DNA from: Holosporales bacterium
GTDB lineage: Bacteria; Pseudomonadota; Alphaproteobacteria; RUG11792
Assembly (NCBI GenBank): GCA_031258785.1
Contig: JAIRMJ010000005.1
Location: forward strand, 1-54,215
DNA length: 54,215 bases
Reading direction: 5' to 3'
The notes beneath the pieces are model-generated. The model saw only the letters and a list, made by a program, of their open reading frames with translations. It was not told the DNA's origin and searched no databases. Below, piece after piece: positions 26,629 through 35,997 of this stretch; positions within the stretch are counted from its first letter, which is position 1, and every line of letters starts with the position of its first letter. The translations under genes and the position numbers were made by a program.

Positions 26629-27057
26629 CTATAGAGCGATATTCTCAGGCCATATGTTTTTGCTGATAGATTTGTTTTGTCCCCAGTCTATCACTTCGAT
26701 AATTGCGTATGCCACTACATACTCCTTTTCATCGCTTACTGAAACAAAGACTCGATGGTTTCCCGCCCCAAGGTTTTTCAAAAGTGTCCCGGACAAACTC
26801 GCTGTTGGTCTACCGGTGACATCGTGGCTAGTTTCTATGTCATGCCACGAAGCCCCCTCCGTCTTTGATACAGCCTTCGCCACAGCCTCTTTTATCGAGA
26901 ATACTTTTGCAAACGACGAGCTACGCCTGCCGCGTTTCTCCCATTCGTCTATTTCATCATGTGTCAGGATCCTTTGCGCAAACCTGTCAGGGTATCTCTG
27001 TAGTAGCCGCTCTATTCTCCGTATGGCTAGGATATCGATCCCAACCCCGAGGATCAT
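26629..27057 (-). CDS. acpS: Holo-[acyl-carrier-protein] synthase
   Basis: AcpS moves 4'-phosphopantetheine from CoA to the serine of acyl carrier protein. The magnesium ligands are in place: Asp8 in ILGVGIDILAIRRIE and Glu57 in FSIKEAVAKA (family RFAAKEAFAKA). The 142 residues exceed the usual 125 by a short hydrophilic tail. ATG 27055-27057 follows the rpsR stop by two bases, so it is part of rpsF-rpsR-acpS, a less usual partner for these ribosomal genes. Confidence 0.93.
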   Translation of the reverse strand: MILGVGIDILAIRRIERLLQRYPDRFAQRILTHDEIDEWEKRGRRSSSFAKVFSIKEAVAKAVSKTEGASWHDIETSHDVTGRPTASLSGTLLKNLGAGNHRVFVSVSDEKEYVVAYAIIEVIDWGQNKSISKNIWPENIAL

Positions 27058-27059
27058 AT

Positions 27060-27281
27060 TTATCTCGCTACAAACGGTATGAGTGCTAAAATCCTGGCCC
27101 TTTTGATTGCTTTCGATAGTTCTCTTTGTTTTTTTAGCGCTTGCGCACTGATGCGACTCGGTATTATCTTCCCTCGCTCAGAGATGAACTTTGTTAGATA
27201 ACGTACGTCCTTGTAGTCTATGCCTTCACATTTTTGCTGGTCCTGCCGCTTCTCTGTTTCTTCGCGTATCTCTTCTGTCAT
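27060..27281 (-). CDS. rpsR: 30S ribosomal protein S18
   Basis: The 73-residue product has the S18 core: [19 protein letters not shown], then [33 protein letters not shown] 27281 is preceded by GAGGAGAAAAAGGT. It lies between rpsF and acpS in one transcription unit. S18 contacts S6 on the small-subunit platform, which matches the conserved pairing with rpsF. Confidence 0.96.
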   Translation of the reverse strand: MTEEIREETEKRQDQQKCEGIDYKDVRYLTKFISERGKIIPSRISAQALKKQRELSKAIKRARILALIPFVAR

Positions 27282-27304
27282 ACCTTTTTCTCCTCAATCC
27301 AATC

Positions 27305-27661
27305 CTATTCTTGCTCAGACGGCGCGTGGCCATCCCTGAAATTCCTTTTCATCAAGGCAGATGGGTTGTTATCTAGTTTTTCTACCCTAACTATCAAGAA
27401 CCTTATCACATCTTCGTTTATTCGGAATTTCCGCTCTAGTTCTTTTATGCACTCCGGCGGGCACACAACGTTCATCAAAACGAAGTGTCCCCTCTTATTC
27501 TTTTTGATCGGGTAAGCCAAAACTCTGAGCCCACAAAACTCTGTCTTGGTGACATCGCCCTCAACGTCCTTGATCGTTCCCAGCGCGTCACTAGCTATGG
27601 ATTCCACGTGACTAGAGGAAGCGTCCTGCTTCACTATAAACACGACCTCATAAAAATTCAT
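27305..27661 (-). CDS. rpsF: 30S ribosomal protein S6
   Basis: S6 binds the 16S rRNA platform as a heterodimer with S18. It starts MNFYEVVFIVKQDAS (family MRxYExxFIV), has GLRVLAYPIKKNKRGHFVLMNV in the middle and ends with an acidic/polar tail. ATG 27661 has AAGGAG eight bases upstream. It is the first gene of rpsF-rpsR-acpS. L9, usually third, is at 4256-4762 instead. Confidence 0.96.
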   Translation of the reverse strand: MNFYEVVFIVKQDASSSHVESIASDALGTIKDVEGDVTKTEFCGLRVLAYPIKKNKRGHFVLMNVVCPPECIKELERKFRINEDVIRFLIVRVEKLDNNPSALMKRNFRDGHAPSEQE

Positions 27662-27993
27662 CTTTATTTCTCCTTATGGTTGACCGAACAGGCCAGTCAG
27701 CCTATCACTCAGATCCAGCAATAGGCAAGGTTTCTCACAAAATCTGAGGCGAGTGTAGCACAAAACGCAGCTGAGTTGTAGTGATTTTCTGAAATTCGTA
27801 AGAGAGTCTGCTTTATAACCATTGTAAGATGGTCTGTTTAGAAACAGCAGTGAAAACTGTGCAAATGGTGACGTTGCTTGCTTTTTTGGGGTGTATAGTA
27901 TAATGTTAGCGCGGTTGCTGGGGCCACTGTTGGTGAAACCTCGAGTGTGGGCTCCAGCGAGTGCATATACGCAGAAGAGGAGCTGGAAAATAC
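27662..27993. other. Divergent intergenic region rpsF / ddl
   Basis: This holds the S6 leader with its strong ribosome site and the ddl promoter at 27874-27904. AGTGTA at 27752-27757 (TACACT on the minus strand) may be the rpsF -10 box, without a good -35. No attenuator hairpin resembling the S6:S18 mRNA site was identified by eye. Confidence 0.4.
27874..27904 (+). promoter_or_regulatory. Probable ddl promoter
   Basis: A consensus TATAAT at 27899-27904 is preceded by overlapping TTGCTT boxes at 27874 and 27878, giving spacers of 19 or 15 bases. Transcription would begin near 27911, about 80 bases before the ddl ATG. Confidence 0.5.
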
Positions 27994-28902
27994 ATGACAA
28001 AGAGAATAGCTGTCTTGATGGGGGGGTGGTCACAAGAGCGAGAGATATCATTAAGTTCTGGACAAAATATCGCAAGGGCGCTGAAAGGTGCCGGCTATGA
28101 TGTGCATGAGATAGATATTGAAAGAGACCTTCTCCGTCTAACTAATGAGCTGTACGCATGCAATCCAGATTTTATTTTTAACGCACTACATGGGGAAGGT
28201 GGAGAAGATGGCACAATACAAGGTGTTCTTGAATTCTTCGGTGTCCCATACAGTAACAGTAATGTACTTGGTTCTTCTATAGCCTTCGACAAGGCGGTCT
28301 GCAAGTCGCTCGTTAGGGCAAATGGCGTAAGAGTAATAGATGGGTGCGAGGTTCGTGTAAACGATATACAAGCGATTAACTCAGGCGGTATCTCAATGGA
28401 ATATCCATTTGTAGTTAAACCAGCGACTAATGGTTCCAGCATTGGTGTATTCTTGATCTTCAATGAGCAGGATCTGGCTAGGCTGAAAGGCACAAATTGG
28501 ATATTTGGAAACAAGATACTTTTGGAGAAATACGTAAGTGGCCGCGAGTTTACGGTTATGATTCTAACTGGAAAAGCGATGGGGGCTCTGGAAATAACAT
28601 ACCAGCGTAAGTTCTACGACTATAAGAGTAAATATGAAATCGGTGGCTCCACGCATATTTCAAGTTTCGAACTTAATGAGGCAGTGATGGACGAGATGTT
28701 CAAGGCATCAGAGATCGCTTTTGACGTATGTAGATGCAACGGTTTGGCAAGGACAGATTTCATATATGATAAGGAACATGTATATTTCTTGGAGATAAAC
28801 ACTCAACCTGGAATGACCGAGCTATCCCTGGTTCCAGATATAGCCAGGTTAAACGGTACCTCGTTTATCCAGTTACTAGAGGTACTGATGCAACAGTCCT
28901 AA
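27994..28902 (+). CDS. ddl: D-alanine--D-alanine ligase
   Basis: Ddl makes D-Ala-D-Ala for the muropeptide stem, using ATP in the cytosol. The ATP-grasp enzyme has the N-terminal IAVLMGGWSQEREISLSSG, FNALHGEGGEDGTIQG, PFVVKPATNGSSIGV, the ligand triad region FLEINTQPGMT and the DFIYD strand. The protein is 302 residues. The start is ATG 27994 (MTKRIAVLMGG); a GTG 33 bases upstream would add unconserved residues. It is monocistronic, away from the murC-ftsQ genes that usually accompany it. Single substitutions from the family consensus (for example GGWSQEREIS for GGxSxEREVS) look neutral. Confidence 0.95.
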   Translation: MTKRIAVLMGGWSQEREISLSSGQNIARALKGAGYDVHEIDIERDLLRLTNELYACNPDFIFNALHGEGGEDGTIQGVLEFFGVPYSNSNVLGSSIAFDKAVCKSLVRANGVRVIDGCEVRVNDIQAINSGGISMEYPFVVKPATNGSSIGVFLIFNEQDLARLKGTNWIFGNKILLEKYVSGREFTVMILTGKAMGALEITYQRKFYDYKSKYEIGGSTHISSFELNEAVMDEMFKASEIAFDVCRCNGLARTDFIYDKEHVYFLEINTQPGMTELSLVPDIARLNGTSFIQLLEVLMQQS

Positions 28903-29068
28903 TATTAGATCTTAACTCCATTACCGTCCCAAACTCCATTCCTATCCAGATTATAGGTAGCAAATACTATGTAGTTTATGGTGATGGTAGCAGTACTCAG
29001 AACTTGGTGCGTACGATTTCCCACTACTACCTCGCCTTACCTACCCTATCAGACTATGATTCCTCCAA

Positions 29069-29767
29069 GTGGCAGAAGTGTCCACACTTCAGGAGACACG
29101 TTTAAGAGCGTGGGTACATGACCGTATATGTAGATATGATGAACAAATAAATGGTACTGATTTTAACAAAAATGTGCTACGCTGCTACGCGCACGTTATA
29201 GGAGAACTTGGCAAAGAGCTTATGAATTTTTCTTTGAAGTTCGCAGCTTTGTTGGCTGAGGGCGTATGTTGTGCGAATGCAAGTTTCAAGGCAGACGCTC
29301 CAAAAGACTACAAAGATGAAGCAAGATATGGATTTGGATCTCTGTTGAGAGGAGAAAACTCTGTCATACGCAAATACCTCAATCGCAAGCCTAGCTCTGC
29401 AGATGAGGACAGTAAGGACACACAGATAGAGGGCACAAAACTGGATACCGAACCGTCTCCAAGAGATGATATTTGGACGGCAGCCCAAAATGAACTCAAA
29501 GGATTCCCGTTTGAGCTCTTGGATAAGAAATCTTGGAAGATCGAGACCGAGACCGTAAAAATAAGTAAGTTCGATGAAACTGGGAGATGTTCCTACAAAA
29601 TAACCATCGTTATTTTAAGTGACACAGAGTTTTCTGTTTCGGTTCAATCAGCTCAGGATTCTAAACAACGCCTTAGGTGCCACGGAGAGGTTCTCAAAGA
29701 AAACATCTTAAAGAGAATTGCAGACGCGAAGAAGAAAAAAACTGCAGAACGGGAAGCAATCGGCTAG
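29069..29767 (+). CDS. Hypothetical protein
   Basis: A 232-residue frame with GTG 29069 as the first usable start after an in-frame stop at 29057; no ribosome site is evident. The product is hydrophilic with mixed charge. The N-terminal half is helical (about residues 1-80), the middle Ser/Asp-rich and probably disordered (about 100-135), and a beta-looking segment KITIVILSDTEFSVSVQS is followed by a basic C-terminal helix ending KKKKTAEREAIG. There is no signal peptide or membrane helix. I recognise no family. It stands alone between ddl and the MscS-like gene. Confidence 0.5.
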   Translation: MAEVSTLQETRLRAWVHDRICRYDEQINGTDFNKNVLRCYAHVIGELGKELMNFSLKFAALLAEGVCCANASFKADAPKDYKDEARYGFGSLLRGENSVIRKYLNRKPSSADEDSKDTQIEGTKLDTEPSPRDDIWTAAQNELKGFPFELLDKKSWKIETETVKISKFDETGRCSYKITIVILSDTEFSVSVQSAQDSKQRLRCHGEVLKENILKRIADAKKKKTAEREAIG

Positions 29768-30165
29768 CACCGATCTAGTTAAGACTATCTTTGGACGCTG
29801 CTTATACAACAATAGAGACAAAGGTTGCATACTGTCGGATTTGTAAGGAGATGCATAAGGTAATTGGAACTGTGGTATCTTGGACATGGATTAACGAATG
29901 GCCGTGCCAACCCCACTGGCTTGCTGTCTATCTGCTCTTTTCGAGTCAATATCTAAAGCAAATGGTACCAAAAGACATCTAAAGGCGCTAGAGCTGAAGA
30001 ATGATTACTTTAGAAGAGTGCGTGCAAAAGGAGAAAGCTGCCAAGATAGAGGATTAAGCGAGAGAACTGACTGTTCTTTACCTAATCAAGCCCAAGTTAA
30101 CCAAAAATTAACGATTCTGCCATATAATCACTAAGAGGGGCCGGAAAACAGAATACGAAAATGAT
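29768..30165. other. Intergenic stretch before the MscS-like gene
   Basis: There are 398 bases with only short frames lacking ribosome sites. I see no tRNA, hairpin with T run or repeat. It may be decayed coding sequence. Confidence 0.3.
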
Positions 30166-31614
30166 ATGGGGAAGCAACAACTGAAGATTTTTGCAGTCGG
30201 AATACTCCTAGTGGCCGCCCTTGGGTTTCTCTACTGTTGGAGCGATGCTATCAGCCCACGCAACACCGGGACATATTTCGACTACGAGAAGCTGGCGCGA
30301 TCTGCGATAGTCATAGCGATAGCAATAGCGATCATCAGAATGGTTTTTCTCTCCTTTATAAGCCCACTTGAGAAAAGGCATCAAAAGCAGGTACCAAGTG
30401 TCATAAAGTACCTAATTGGCGCGGTCATACTAGCCATTGCAGCGATTTTCATAGTAACCAACGTATATGATCAGTCTGCACTTATCCTATTTATCGGCCT
30501 CGGGACATCAGGTGTAGGTATCCTGTACGTCGCTCAGGATTCTCTGAAAGATCTGTTTCGAGGCATTGCGATCGCATTTCAGGGTATCTACAAGGTCGGC
30601 GACTGGATAAAATTTCCAGATGGTACCGTTGGGCAGATAACAAAGACCAATCTCACAAGAATGGAATTGACCCAGGTAGATTCAACAGTATTGTACGTCA
30701 CGAATAGTATGGTAACAAACCAGGCTATGGTAAATCTCAGCCGCCCGGACACGCCGTTCTACGGCGAAGTTAAGGTGATGCTCGAGCACGACGTTTCAGT
30801 TGAAAGAGCAAGAAGGATGCTACTCACGGCAACGATCAATGCTCACGGAATCGCTGATAAAGATGTATCGGTCGTTGCGGAATCGGTCCAGTTAAATGGG
30901 ATCATCTTTGCAGCGTATTTCAAGGTTCCAGATTATGCCGAGCTAATCAGCGTCAAACACAACGTGATATCGTCAATCGTTGAGCATCTGCACAGGCACG
31001 ATCTAAAGGTATGTGAGCTATCCGGTCAGTACAATATTATGAATGTTGATGCAGATGCAGTGAAAAAATTCAACGATGCATACGTTACGGACGAGTTGAG
31101 CGCCCTGAAGTTCTCCGGCCTTCTAAAGAATTGCACACAGGAAGTACAAAAGCAGTTTGCCAAGGATATGCAAAAACTGGTATTCAGTGCAGGTAAGACT
31201 ATTTGTGCACAGGGCGAAGCGGGAGATACGATGTATATCATCGCAGAAGGAGTGGTAAACGTCATTGTTAAGGTTTCAGCGGATGATAAGGATGAAAGCA
31301 AGAAAGGAGCCGCAGAAGTCGTGACAACTCTCTCAGATGGTGACTATTTTGGAGAAATGGCCTTGCTCTGCGGCGATAAACGAAATGCTACCATCGTCGC
31401 CAAGACCAACGTTGTTCTCTACGAAATAAGCCGCAATACCGTGAAAGCATACATCGAAAAATCGCAGGATTTCGCGAAGAAGTTGAGTACGGCAATAGTT
31501 GAAAGAAATCGAAGCAACCAAATGAAACGATCAGAAGCCCTGAAAAACTCAAGCAAACGGGATAGTTCAATCTCGGAACTTATGTCCGCTTTCAGAATCT
31601 TTCTTGGAGGATAG
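30166..31614 (+). CDS. MscS-type mechanosensitive channel with C-terminal cyclic-nucleotide-binding domain
   Basis: A 482-residue inner-membrane channel. An N-terminal hydrophobic helix and two more lead to the MscS pore and beta domain (YLIGAVILAIAAIFI, then GLGTSGVGILYVAQDSLKDLFRGI and GDWIKFPDGTVGQITKTNLTRM). From about residue 325 a cyclic-nucleotide-binding domain follows, with the phosphate cassette YFGEMALLCGDKRNATIV (family FGExALL..xxRxATV). This architecture matches the bacterial cyclic-nucleotide-gated MscS subgroup, expected to respond weakly to tension and open on cAMP/cGMP binding. The start is ATG 30166. It is monocistronic. Retention of a ligand-gated channel is notable in a reduced genome. 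Confidence 0.88.
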   Translation: MGKQQLKIFAVGILLVAALGFLYCWSDAISPRNTGTYFDYEKLARSAIVIAIAIAIIRMVFLSFISPLEKRHQKQVPSVIKYLIGAVILAIAAIFIVTNVYDQSALILFIGLGTSGVGILYVAQDSLKDLFRGIAIAFQGIYKVGDWIKFPDGTVGQITKTNLTRMELTQVDSTVLYVTNSMVTNQAMVNLSRPDTPFYGEVKVMLEHDVSVERARRMLLTATINAHGIADKDVSVVAESVQLNGIIFAAYFKVPDYAELISVKHNVISSIVEHLHRHDLKVCELSGQYNIMNVDADAVKKFNDAYVTDELSALKFSGLLKNCTQEVQKQFAKDMQKLVFSAGKTICAQGEAGDTMYIIAEGVVNVIVKVSADDKDESKKGAAEVVTTLSDGDYFGEMALLCGDKRNATIVAKTNVVLYEISRNTVKAYIEKSQDFAKKLSTAIVERNRSNQMKRSEALKNSSKRDSSISELMSAFRIFLGG

Positions 31615-31907
31615 TCAAAGTCGGTGTGTCTTACCATAAAGCTTGCTTGTCGGCTTTGAACTTCTACAGTTGCATCTCATGCAACTCCCGGAGACTAGTT
31701 ACATACAAAGAGAGAGAGTTTTCAACTAAGGATATCTGTGTGGTCATCACTTATATCCAACTTCCATATTTGGCAGCACGGCACGCCGCAGCTTTTATAG
31801 GGAACACACAGTACGTACCTTTCAAAGCTAATCCTAATCTAACCAGCTTGCATTAATGGTGTTAGCATGGCATGATATAGCTACAACTTGGAGGCGGGAG
31901 TGAGAAA
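31615..31907. other. Intergenic stretch before rpe
   Basis: There are 293 bases without a recognisable gene, terminator or repeat. The rpe ribosome site GGCGGGAG is at its right end. Confidence 0.3.
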
Positions 31908-32561
31908 ATGCCAATAAAGGCGTCTCTGTTGTCGTGTGATCTGCTGAATTTAGGGGCTGAAATCAGATTACTCGAAGAAGCAGGAGTCGGCGGGCTTCAC
32001 ATAGATGTAATGGATGGGAACTTTGTTCCGAATATAGCATTTGGGATTGACGCAATTAGACAGGTCTGCGCATTTACCAAGCTGCCGATCAGTGTGCATC
32101 TTATGGTAAGCAATCCACTGCAGTTTATTGATGTTGTCACCTATACGAATGTGCAATACGTGATCATCCACAGTGAGGGCAACAGGCATACAGAAGAAAC
32201 GATGGAGCGGATACGAAATAGGAGTTCCAAGGTTGGGTTGGCAATCAATCCTGCGACACGAGTGAGTGATGTTAAGGATTTTCTGCGGTTGGCAGATTTA
32301 GCTCTGATCATGGGAGTACACCCTGGATATGGCGGACAAACGCTGATTCAATCAACAATATCGAAGATAGGACAGGCGCGTTGCTCTAATCCGGAGATGC
32401 TCGTTGCGATAGATGGAGGAATAAATGAAAAGACCGCATACCTTGCAAATAGGGAAAAAGCTGATATATTAGTGGTTGGAAGTTATCTATTCGATAACTG
32501 TTCTTGCAATAGATTGGATTGCATAAAAGAGAAGTTAAAAATTCTATGCAAAGAGGACTGA
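31908..32561 (+). CDS. rpe: Ribulose-phosphate 3-epimerase
   Basis: Rpe interconverts ribulose-5-phosphate and xylulose-5-phosphate in the pentose phosphate pathway. The 217-residue TIM barrel begins IKASLLSCDLLNLGAEI (family PSILSADFxxLGEEV) and carries the metal and catalytic segments GLHIDVMDGNFVPNIAFG and PISVHLMVSNP. The phosphate loop VHPGYGGQTL and the second aspartate AIDGGINEKTA follow. The start is ATG 31908 with GGGAG upstream. The gene stands alone. Asp/His positions are intact, so it should be active. Confidence 0.95.
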   Translation: MPIKASLLSCDLLNLGAEIRLLEEAGVGGLHIDVMDGNFVPNIAFGIDAIRQVCAFTKLPISVHLMVSNPLQFIDVVTYTNVQYVIIHSEGNRHTEETMERIRNRSSKVGLAINPATRVSDVKDFLRLADLALIMGVHPGYGGQTLIQSTISKIGQARCSNPEMLVAIDGGINEKTAYLANREKADILVVGSYLFDNCSCNRLDCIKEKLKILCKED

Positions 32562-32918
32562 AACACCTACGAAGAGCCTGGGATTTCTATAGGATTTCGT
32601 TCATAAAGAGAAGTACTGTCATATGGGAAGGCTCGCATTATAGCCAATTATATGCTCAGTGGCACGATGACTTAACCGTACAGCAACACCACTAGATTAG
32701 GTGTGGACTCATTTCGGAAGCGGTGTATTAAGGTGGGAATACATTAGATACGCACTCAGAATTTGGCGCACACACTGCGTGATGTTTTTCCGCAGCTAGA
32801 GCAATGCTACATCCGACGCAGAAGCCTCTAGCGCAAACGAAATTCTACTCATGGTTGAAAAAGCGATGCAAATTCGCATTTAAACACACAATAGCTTTAT
32901 GTCATAATTCTCCGGCGG
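32562..32918. other. Intergenic stretch rpe / LysR-like
   Basis: There are 357 bases with no gene, RNA or repeat that I can support. It contains the upstream region of the tandem LysR-like pair. Confidence 0.3.
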
Positions 32919-33863
32919 TTGGTTTCGTTTGGTCTGATTTTGCTCATTGATTTGGCGTTTTTTATAAGTGTATGTAGTATCGGGTTTCAGGCGGCCTGCA
33001 GTGAGTTTGCGTTCCCAGCTGAGATTGGACGGAGTGCGATCGAGCGTGTACAGAACCTGGTAGGGCTTCAGTTGTTTACCTACGATAAAGCCAGGCTGAT
33101 TGGCGATTTGACCGCAGCAGGTATGTCGTTTCTTCCAAGAGCCAAGAGGATTATAAACGAGCTGATAGAGAGCTCAATCACGGATGACAAACATTCAGAC
33201 ATCGACAGTGGAGTCGTGATCAGGTCGAATCCTCTTGAAGGGAAGTTCCTTTTGCTGCCAAACATAGTGAAACTGAAAATGGCTCAGAAGTACTCTCACA
33301 TACATATAGAGCTCTTTACACACGAAGAAGAAGGTGAGGACGTAGATATTATGAGCAGTCATATTCTGTTCAAAAACATGGGAATTCGAGATAGACTGTT
33401 TTTCGAGAAGAGATGGGCAATAAAGGTTGACCAAGGGCTGTATGCCAGCGAGGGCTATCTCTACGACGTCGGGATATTTCCACAGACTCCAGCTGATCTG
33501 CAGAAGCATTCAATCCTCGGATATGGCGATTCGTTCAATCCGGAAATCTACGAATCTCTGAATTGGCATTTATCACAGGAGTATGGGCTACTCAACTTGG
33601 AGCCATCCATCATGGTCAGCTCGAGAGCAGTTCTAATGAATGCAGTAGAGTTTGACCTAGGAGTTGGGCCAATCGCAGATTACCGCAGCGAGATGAGCAG
33701 CAAAAAACTCCACAGAGTATTGCCGCAGATAAAGGGTCCACCGATGATCATTGAATTCGCAGTTAGGAAATTTCTCACCGACAGGTTGCGGCCCTGCATA
33801 GAGGACATCACGAATATGCTCTTAAATTCCATCAGAGAGCTGAATTTAGAACTTATTTATTAG
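32919..33863 (+). CDS. LysR-like transcriptional regulator, diverged (first of tandem pair)
   Basis: A 314-residue protein with the LysR layout. The N-terminal winged helix-turn-helix is diverged but alignable: GFQAACSEFAFPAEIGRSAIERVQNLVGLQLF stands where the family has [33 protein letters not shown], then LTAAGMSFLPRAKRII. The effector domain includes DLGVGPIADYRSE (family GxGIAxLP). The start is taken as TTG 32919; a TTG at 32940 would fit the family beginning better. The next gene, a paralogue, follows after six bases. The target genes and inducer are unknown. Confidence 0.7.
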   Translation: MVSFGLILLIDLAFFISVCSIGFQAACSEFAFPAEIGRSAIERVQNLVGLQLFTYDKARLIGDLTAAGMSFLPRAKRIINELIESSITDDKHSDIDSGVVIRSNPLEGKFLLLPNIVKLKMAQKYSHIHIELFTHEEEGEDVDIMSSHILFKNMGIRDRLFFEKRWAIKVDQGLYASEGYLYDVGIFPQTPADLQKHSILGYGDSFNPEIYESLNWHLSQEYGLLNLEPSIMVSSRAVLMNAVEFDLGVGPIADYRSEMSSKKLHRVLPQIKGPPMIIEFAVRKFLTDRLRPCIEDITNMLLNSIRELNLELIY

Positions 33864-33869
33864 ATTTGC

Positions 33870-34769
33870 ATGATAGAAGAGTTGAAAAATTTCGTGAATT
33901 TTGCAGAGAACGGACTTGAGGCAGTCAGCGTTGCTCCGAATGACTTTCTGTCTCAGATGCAGATCTTGGAGCACAATATAAATCGTAAACTCATAAGAAA
34001 AATAAGCGCTACTGATATCATCCTCACACAATTTGGTCATAAGTTTGCTCCGTACGCCAAAAGGTGCCTTATAACTATCAACGAAGGTTTAATCGCCGCT
34101 AGCGCACAACAAAGTGTCTACGATTTTGACAATCAACTTACAATTGGATTACCGCAAGACAGTGCATCTACGTGGGCCATAAACTGCGTAAAGAACTTCA
34201 ACAAAATGCATCCAGGACTCAGGCTTATCTTATTCGCTGATAATACCCTCACAGAGAGAATCAGAGAAAACGCAGACATAGTGTTCTGGAGCCTCAACGA
34301 GAGCCTGTCTAATTACGAACCACTGTGGTACATAAGGTACGAGTACGCGCTATACGCCAGTAGCGAATACATCAAATTGCGAGGGCTTCCTAAGATCGAT
34401 AATATCAAACAGCATGACATAATCGCGTATTCCGGCACTGATAACAATGCCAAGGTATCCAACTGGCACCTAGGCGGTGAATACGGACTACCAATGTTGA
34501 GGCCGACCGTACTATCGCAATCAAGGGACTTAATAGTGAAGATGGTATCTGATGGTCTTGGTATTGGGGCCGTATGTAAGCAGCAGGAGGTATTCTATGG
34601 ATATCCAAATCTAATGCATATCCTCAAGCAAATAAACGGACCAGTTTTGAAACACTACTTCCTTGTTAGGAAGAATCTGAACGAACCAATGCGCTGCAAT
34701 ACAAAACTGCTCGATGATTTGTTTAGAGATTTCTTTGATAAGAACTCAGTCCGTGTGTATGAAGCGTAG
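33870..34769 (+). CDS. LysR-like transcriptional regulator, diverged (second of tandem pair)
   Basis: This 299-residue paralogue of the preceding gene shares NWHLGGEYGLPMLRPTVLSQSRD and DGLGIGAV with its NWHLSQEYGLLNLEPSIMVSSRA and FDLGVGPI. The N-terminus MIEELKNFVNFAENGLEAVS begins as LysR proteins do, but the recognition helix region (APNDFLSQMQILEHNINRKL) is far from consensus, so DNA binding is uncertain. LTQFGHKFAPYAKR matches the helix after the wing. The start is ATG 33870, six bases after the upstream stop, suggesting translational coupling and perhaps heterodimers. It is convergent with the exported protein at 34777. Confidence 0.68.
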   Translation: MIEELKNFVNFAENGLEAVSVAPNDFLSQMQILEHNINRKLIRKISATDIILTQFGHKFAPYAKRCLITINEGLIAASAQQSVYDFDNQLTIGLPQDSASTWAINCVKNFNKMHPGLRLILFADNTLTERIRENADIVFWSLNESLSNYEPLWYIRYEYALYASSEYIKLRGLPKIDNIKQHDIIAYSGTDNNAKVSNWHLGGEYGLPMLRPTVLSQSRDLIVKMVSDGLGIGAVCKQQEVFYGYPNLMHILKQINGPVLKHYFLVRKNLNEPMRCNTKLLDDLFRDFFDKNSVRVYEA

Positions 34770-34776
34770 GGTTGTT

Positions 34777-35997
34777 CTACGGGACTTGTGGCGCTGCACT
34801 CTCGAAAACTTCAGAATGTTTCTTGCTTGTTGTGAGGTTACTAGTGACTTTCGCAATTTCTTTGCCACACTTTACTAGATCTCCAGTTTTGTCGCTGCAC
34901 CCTTTCTTGAGACCACTGAGGTACGTCTGTAAATATTGGACTAATTGTCTGCGAGCAGTGATATACGGCGTCAAGATAGGTGGGGTTTTATCTGATTTTT
35001 CGTTTGCGGCAAGATCCTCTTCCTGCCTCACGAGGTTCTCCGCTAATGACGTCATGCCTCTGGAAAGAGTTTTACTTAGCTCTTCTGCCGAATCAATCTT
35101 TTTGTTTATGAGCTGTAAAATCGTGTTAAGCAGATTAAATAAAAAATAGCTTGGGACATTTGGTTTCCCGTCAAAGTTCTGCCTCATAACTCCGGATTCA
35201 ATGTCATTGATAAGGTTGATCTCCTCATTAGTTGCAAACTTCAGGAGAATATGCCAGAGCCTTGACAGCATCTGACCTATCTGGGCTTGATTAATTATAG
35301 CGATGTGATCCATATCCATTACTGAATCTACGAGACCGTTCTGCTCAACGATGAGCGAACATATTCTCAATAATAAACACAAGGTCCGTTCTTGCACAAG
35401 CAGCTTTGCGCGTGTATCCATTATCTCATCTACCAATCGCGGTACTTCTCTCATCTGATTGTTGTGACCCACGTAATTGCGCATGGATTCCAACAGCAAT
35501 TTGAATGACTGAGTAACATCGTCCACAGTAGGAGTAATCATAACTTCTCGGTTTTTATCGAGGATTTCAGCCAATTTATCTTTAGCTTCTACGATAGTTT
35601 CAAAATTCTTATCTCGAATTTTTTGTTGTTTGGCCAGTTTGTTTTGTCGATCTCCTGATGCTTTTAATGAATTTTTTTGCTCCACTAATTTGTCTACCTG
35701 TGTTTTCAATTCACCGAGGTCTTTTTTGATATCTGCTAAGCCTCCCTTCTGCGGATTCTCCTGACTCTTGTTCTGCTGTTTTTTTGATGCATTATTTGAA
35801 ATGGGTCTTTCATCTGCATCTAGCTTGGTTCTCTCATCGTGCGTCATTTCATCGTCAGATGTTTGTCCGGGGATGACTGCAAAATTCTCCTCTTGCCGTG
35901 GAGATTTTGTGGCGTTCTCCGACTCGGAGGAGGAATATTTGGAGCTACATTGCGATATCGCTACGGCAAATACGATTACACAAGGCCAAAATTTCAT
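34777..35997 (-). CDS. Exported coiled-coil hypothetical protein
   Basis: A 406-residue protein with a signal peptide: MKFWPCVIVFAVAISQCSSKYSS. The cysteine after ISQ suggests a lipoprotein, although Gln before Cys is not canonical. A Ser/Glu/Asn-rich linker follows (about residues 25-95), then a coiled coil (LADIKKDLGELKTQVDKLVEQ, about 100-150), and a helical C-terminal domain with several Leu-rich helices. ATG 35995-35997 was chosen because it opens the signal peptide; the frame extends upstream to 36162. It is divergent from another exported coiled-coil gene (36268). I recognise no family; a periplasmic or surface-anchored role is likely. Confidence 0.65.
   Translation of the reverse strand: MKFWPCVIVFAVAISQCSSKYSSSESENATKSPRQEENFAVIPGQTSDDEMTHDERTKLDADERPISNNASKKQQNKSQENPQKGGLADIKKDLGELKTQVDKLVEQKNSLKASGDRQNKLAKQQKIRDKNFETIVEAKDKLAEILDKNREVMITPTVDDVTQSFKLLLESMRNYVGHNNQMREVPRLVDEIMDTRAKLLVQERTLCLLLRICSLIVEQNGLVDSVMDMDHIAIINQAQIGQMLSRLWHILLKFATNEEINLINDIESGVMRQNFDGKPNVPSYFLFNLLNTILQLINKKIDSAEELSKTLSRGMTSLAENLVRQEEDLAANEKSDKTPPILTPYITARRQLVQYLQTYLSGLKKGCSDKTGDLVKCGKEIAKVTSNLTTSKKHSEVFESAAPQVP

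Noticed and set aside
4939-29890. Shared short words GCATAAGGTAATT and GGTATCTTGGA at about 4.9 kb and 29.85 kb
   Set aside because: Matches of 11-13 bases are expected by chance in a window of this size, and their order is swapped.
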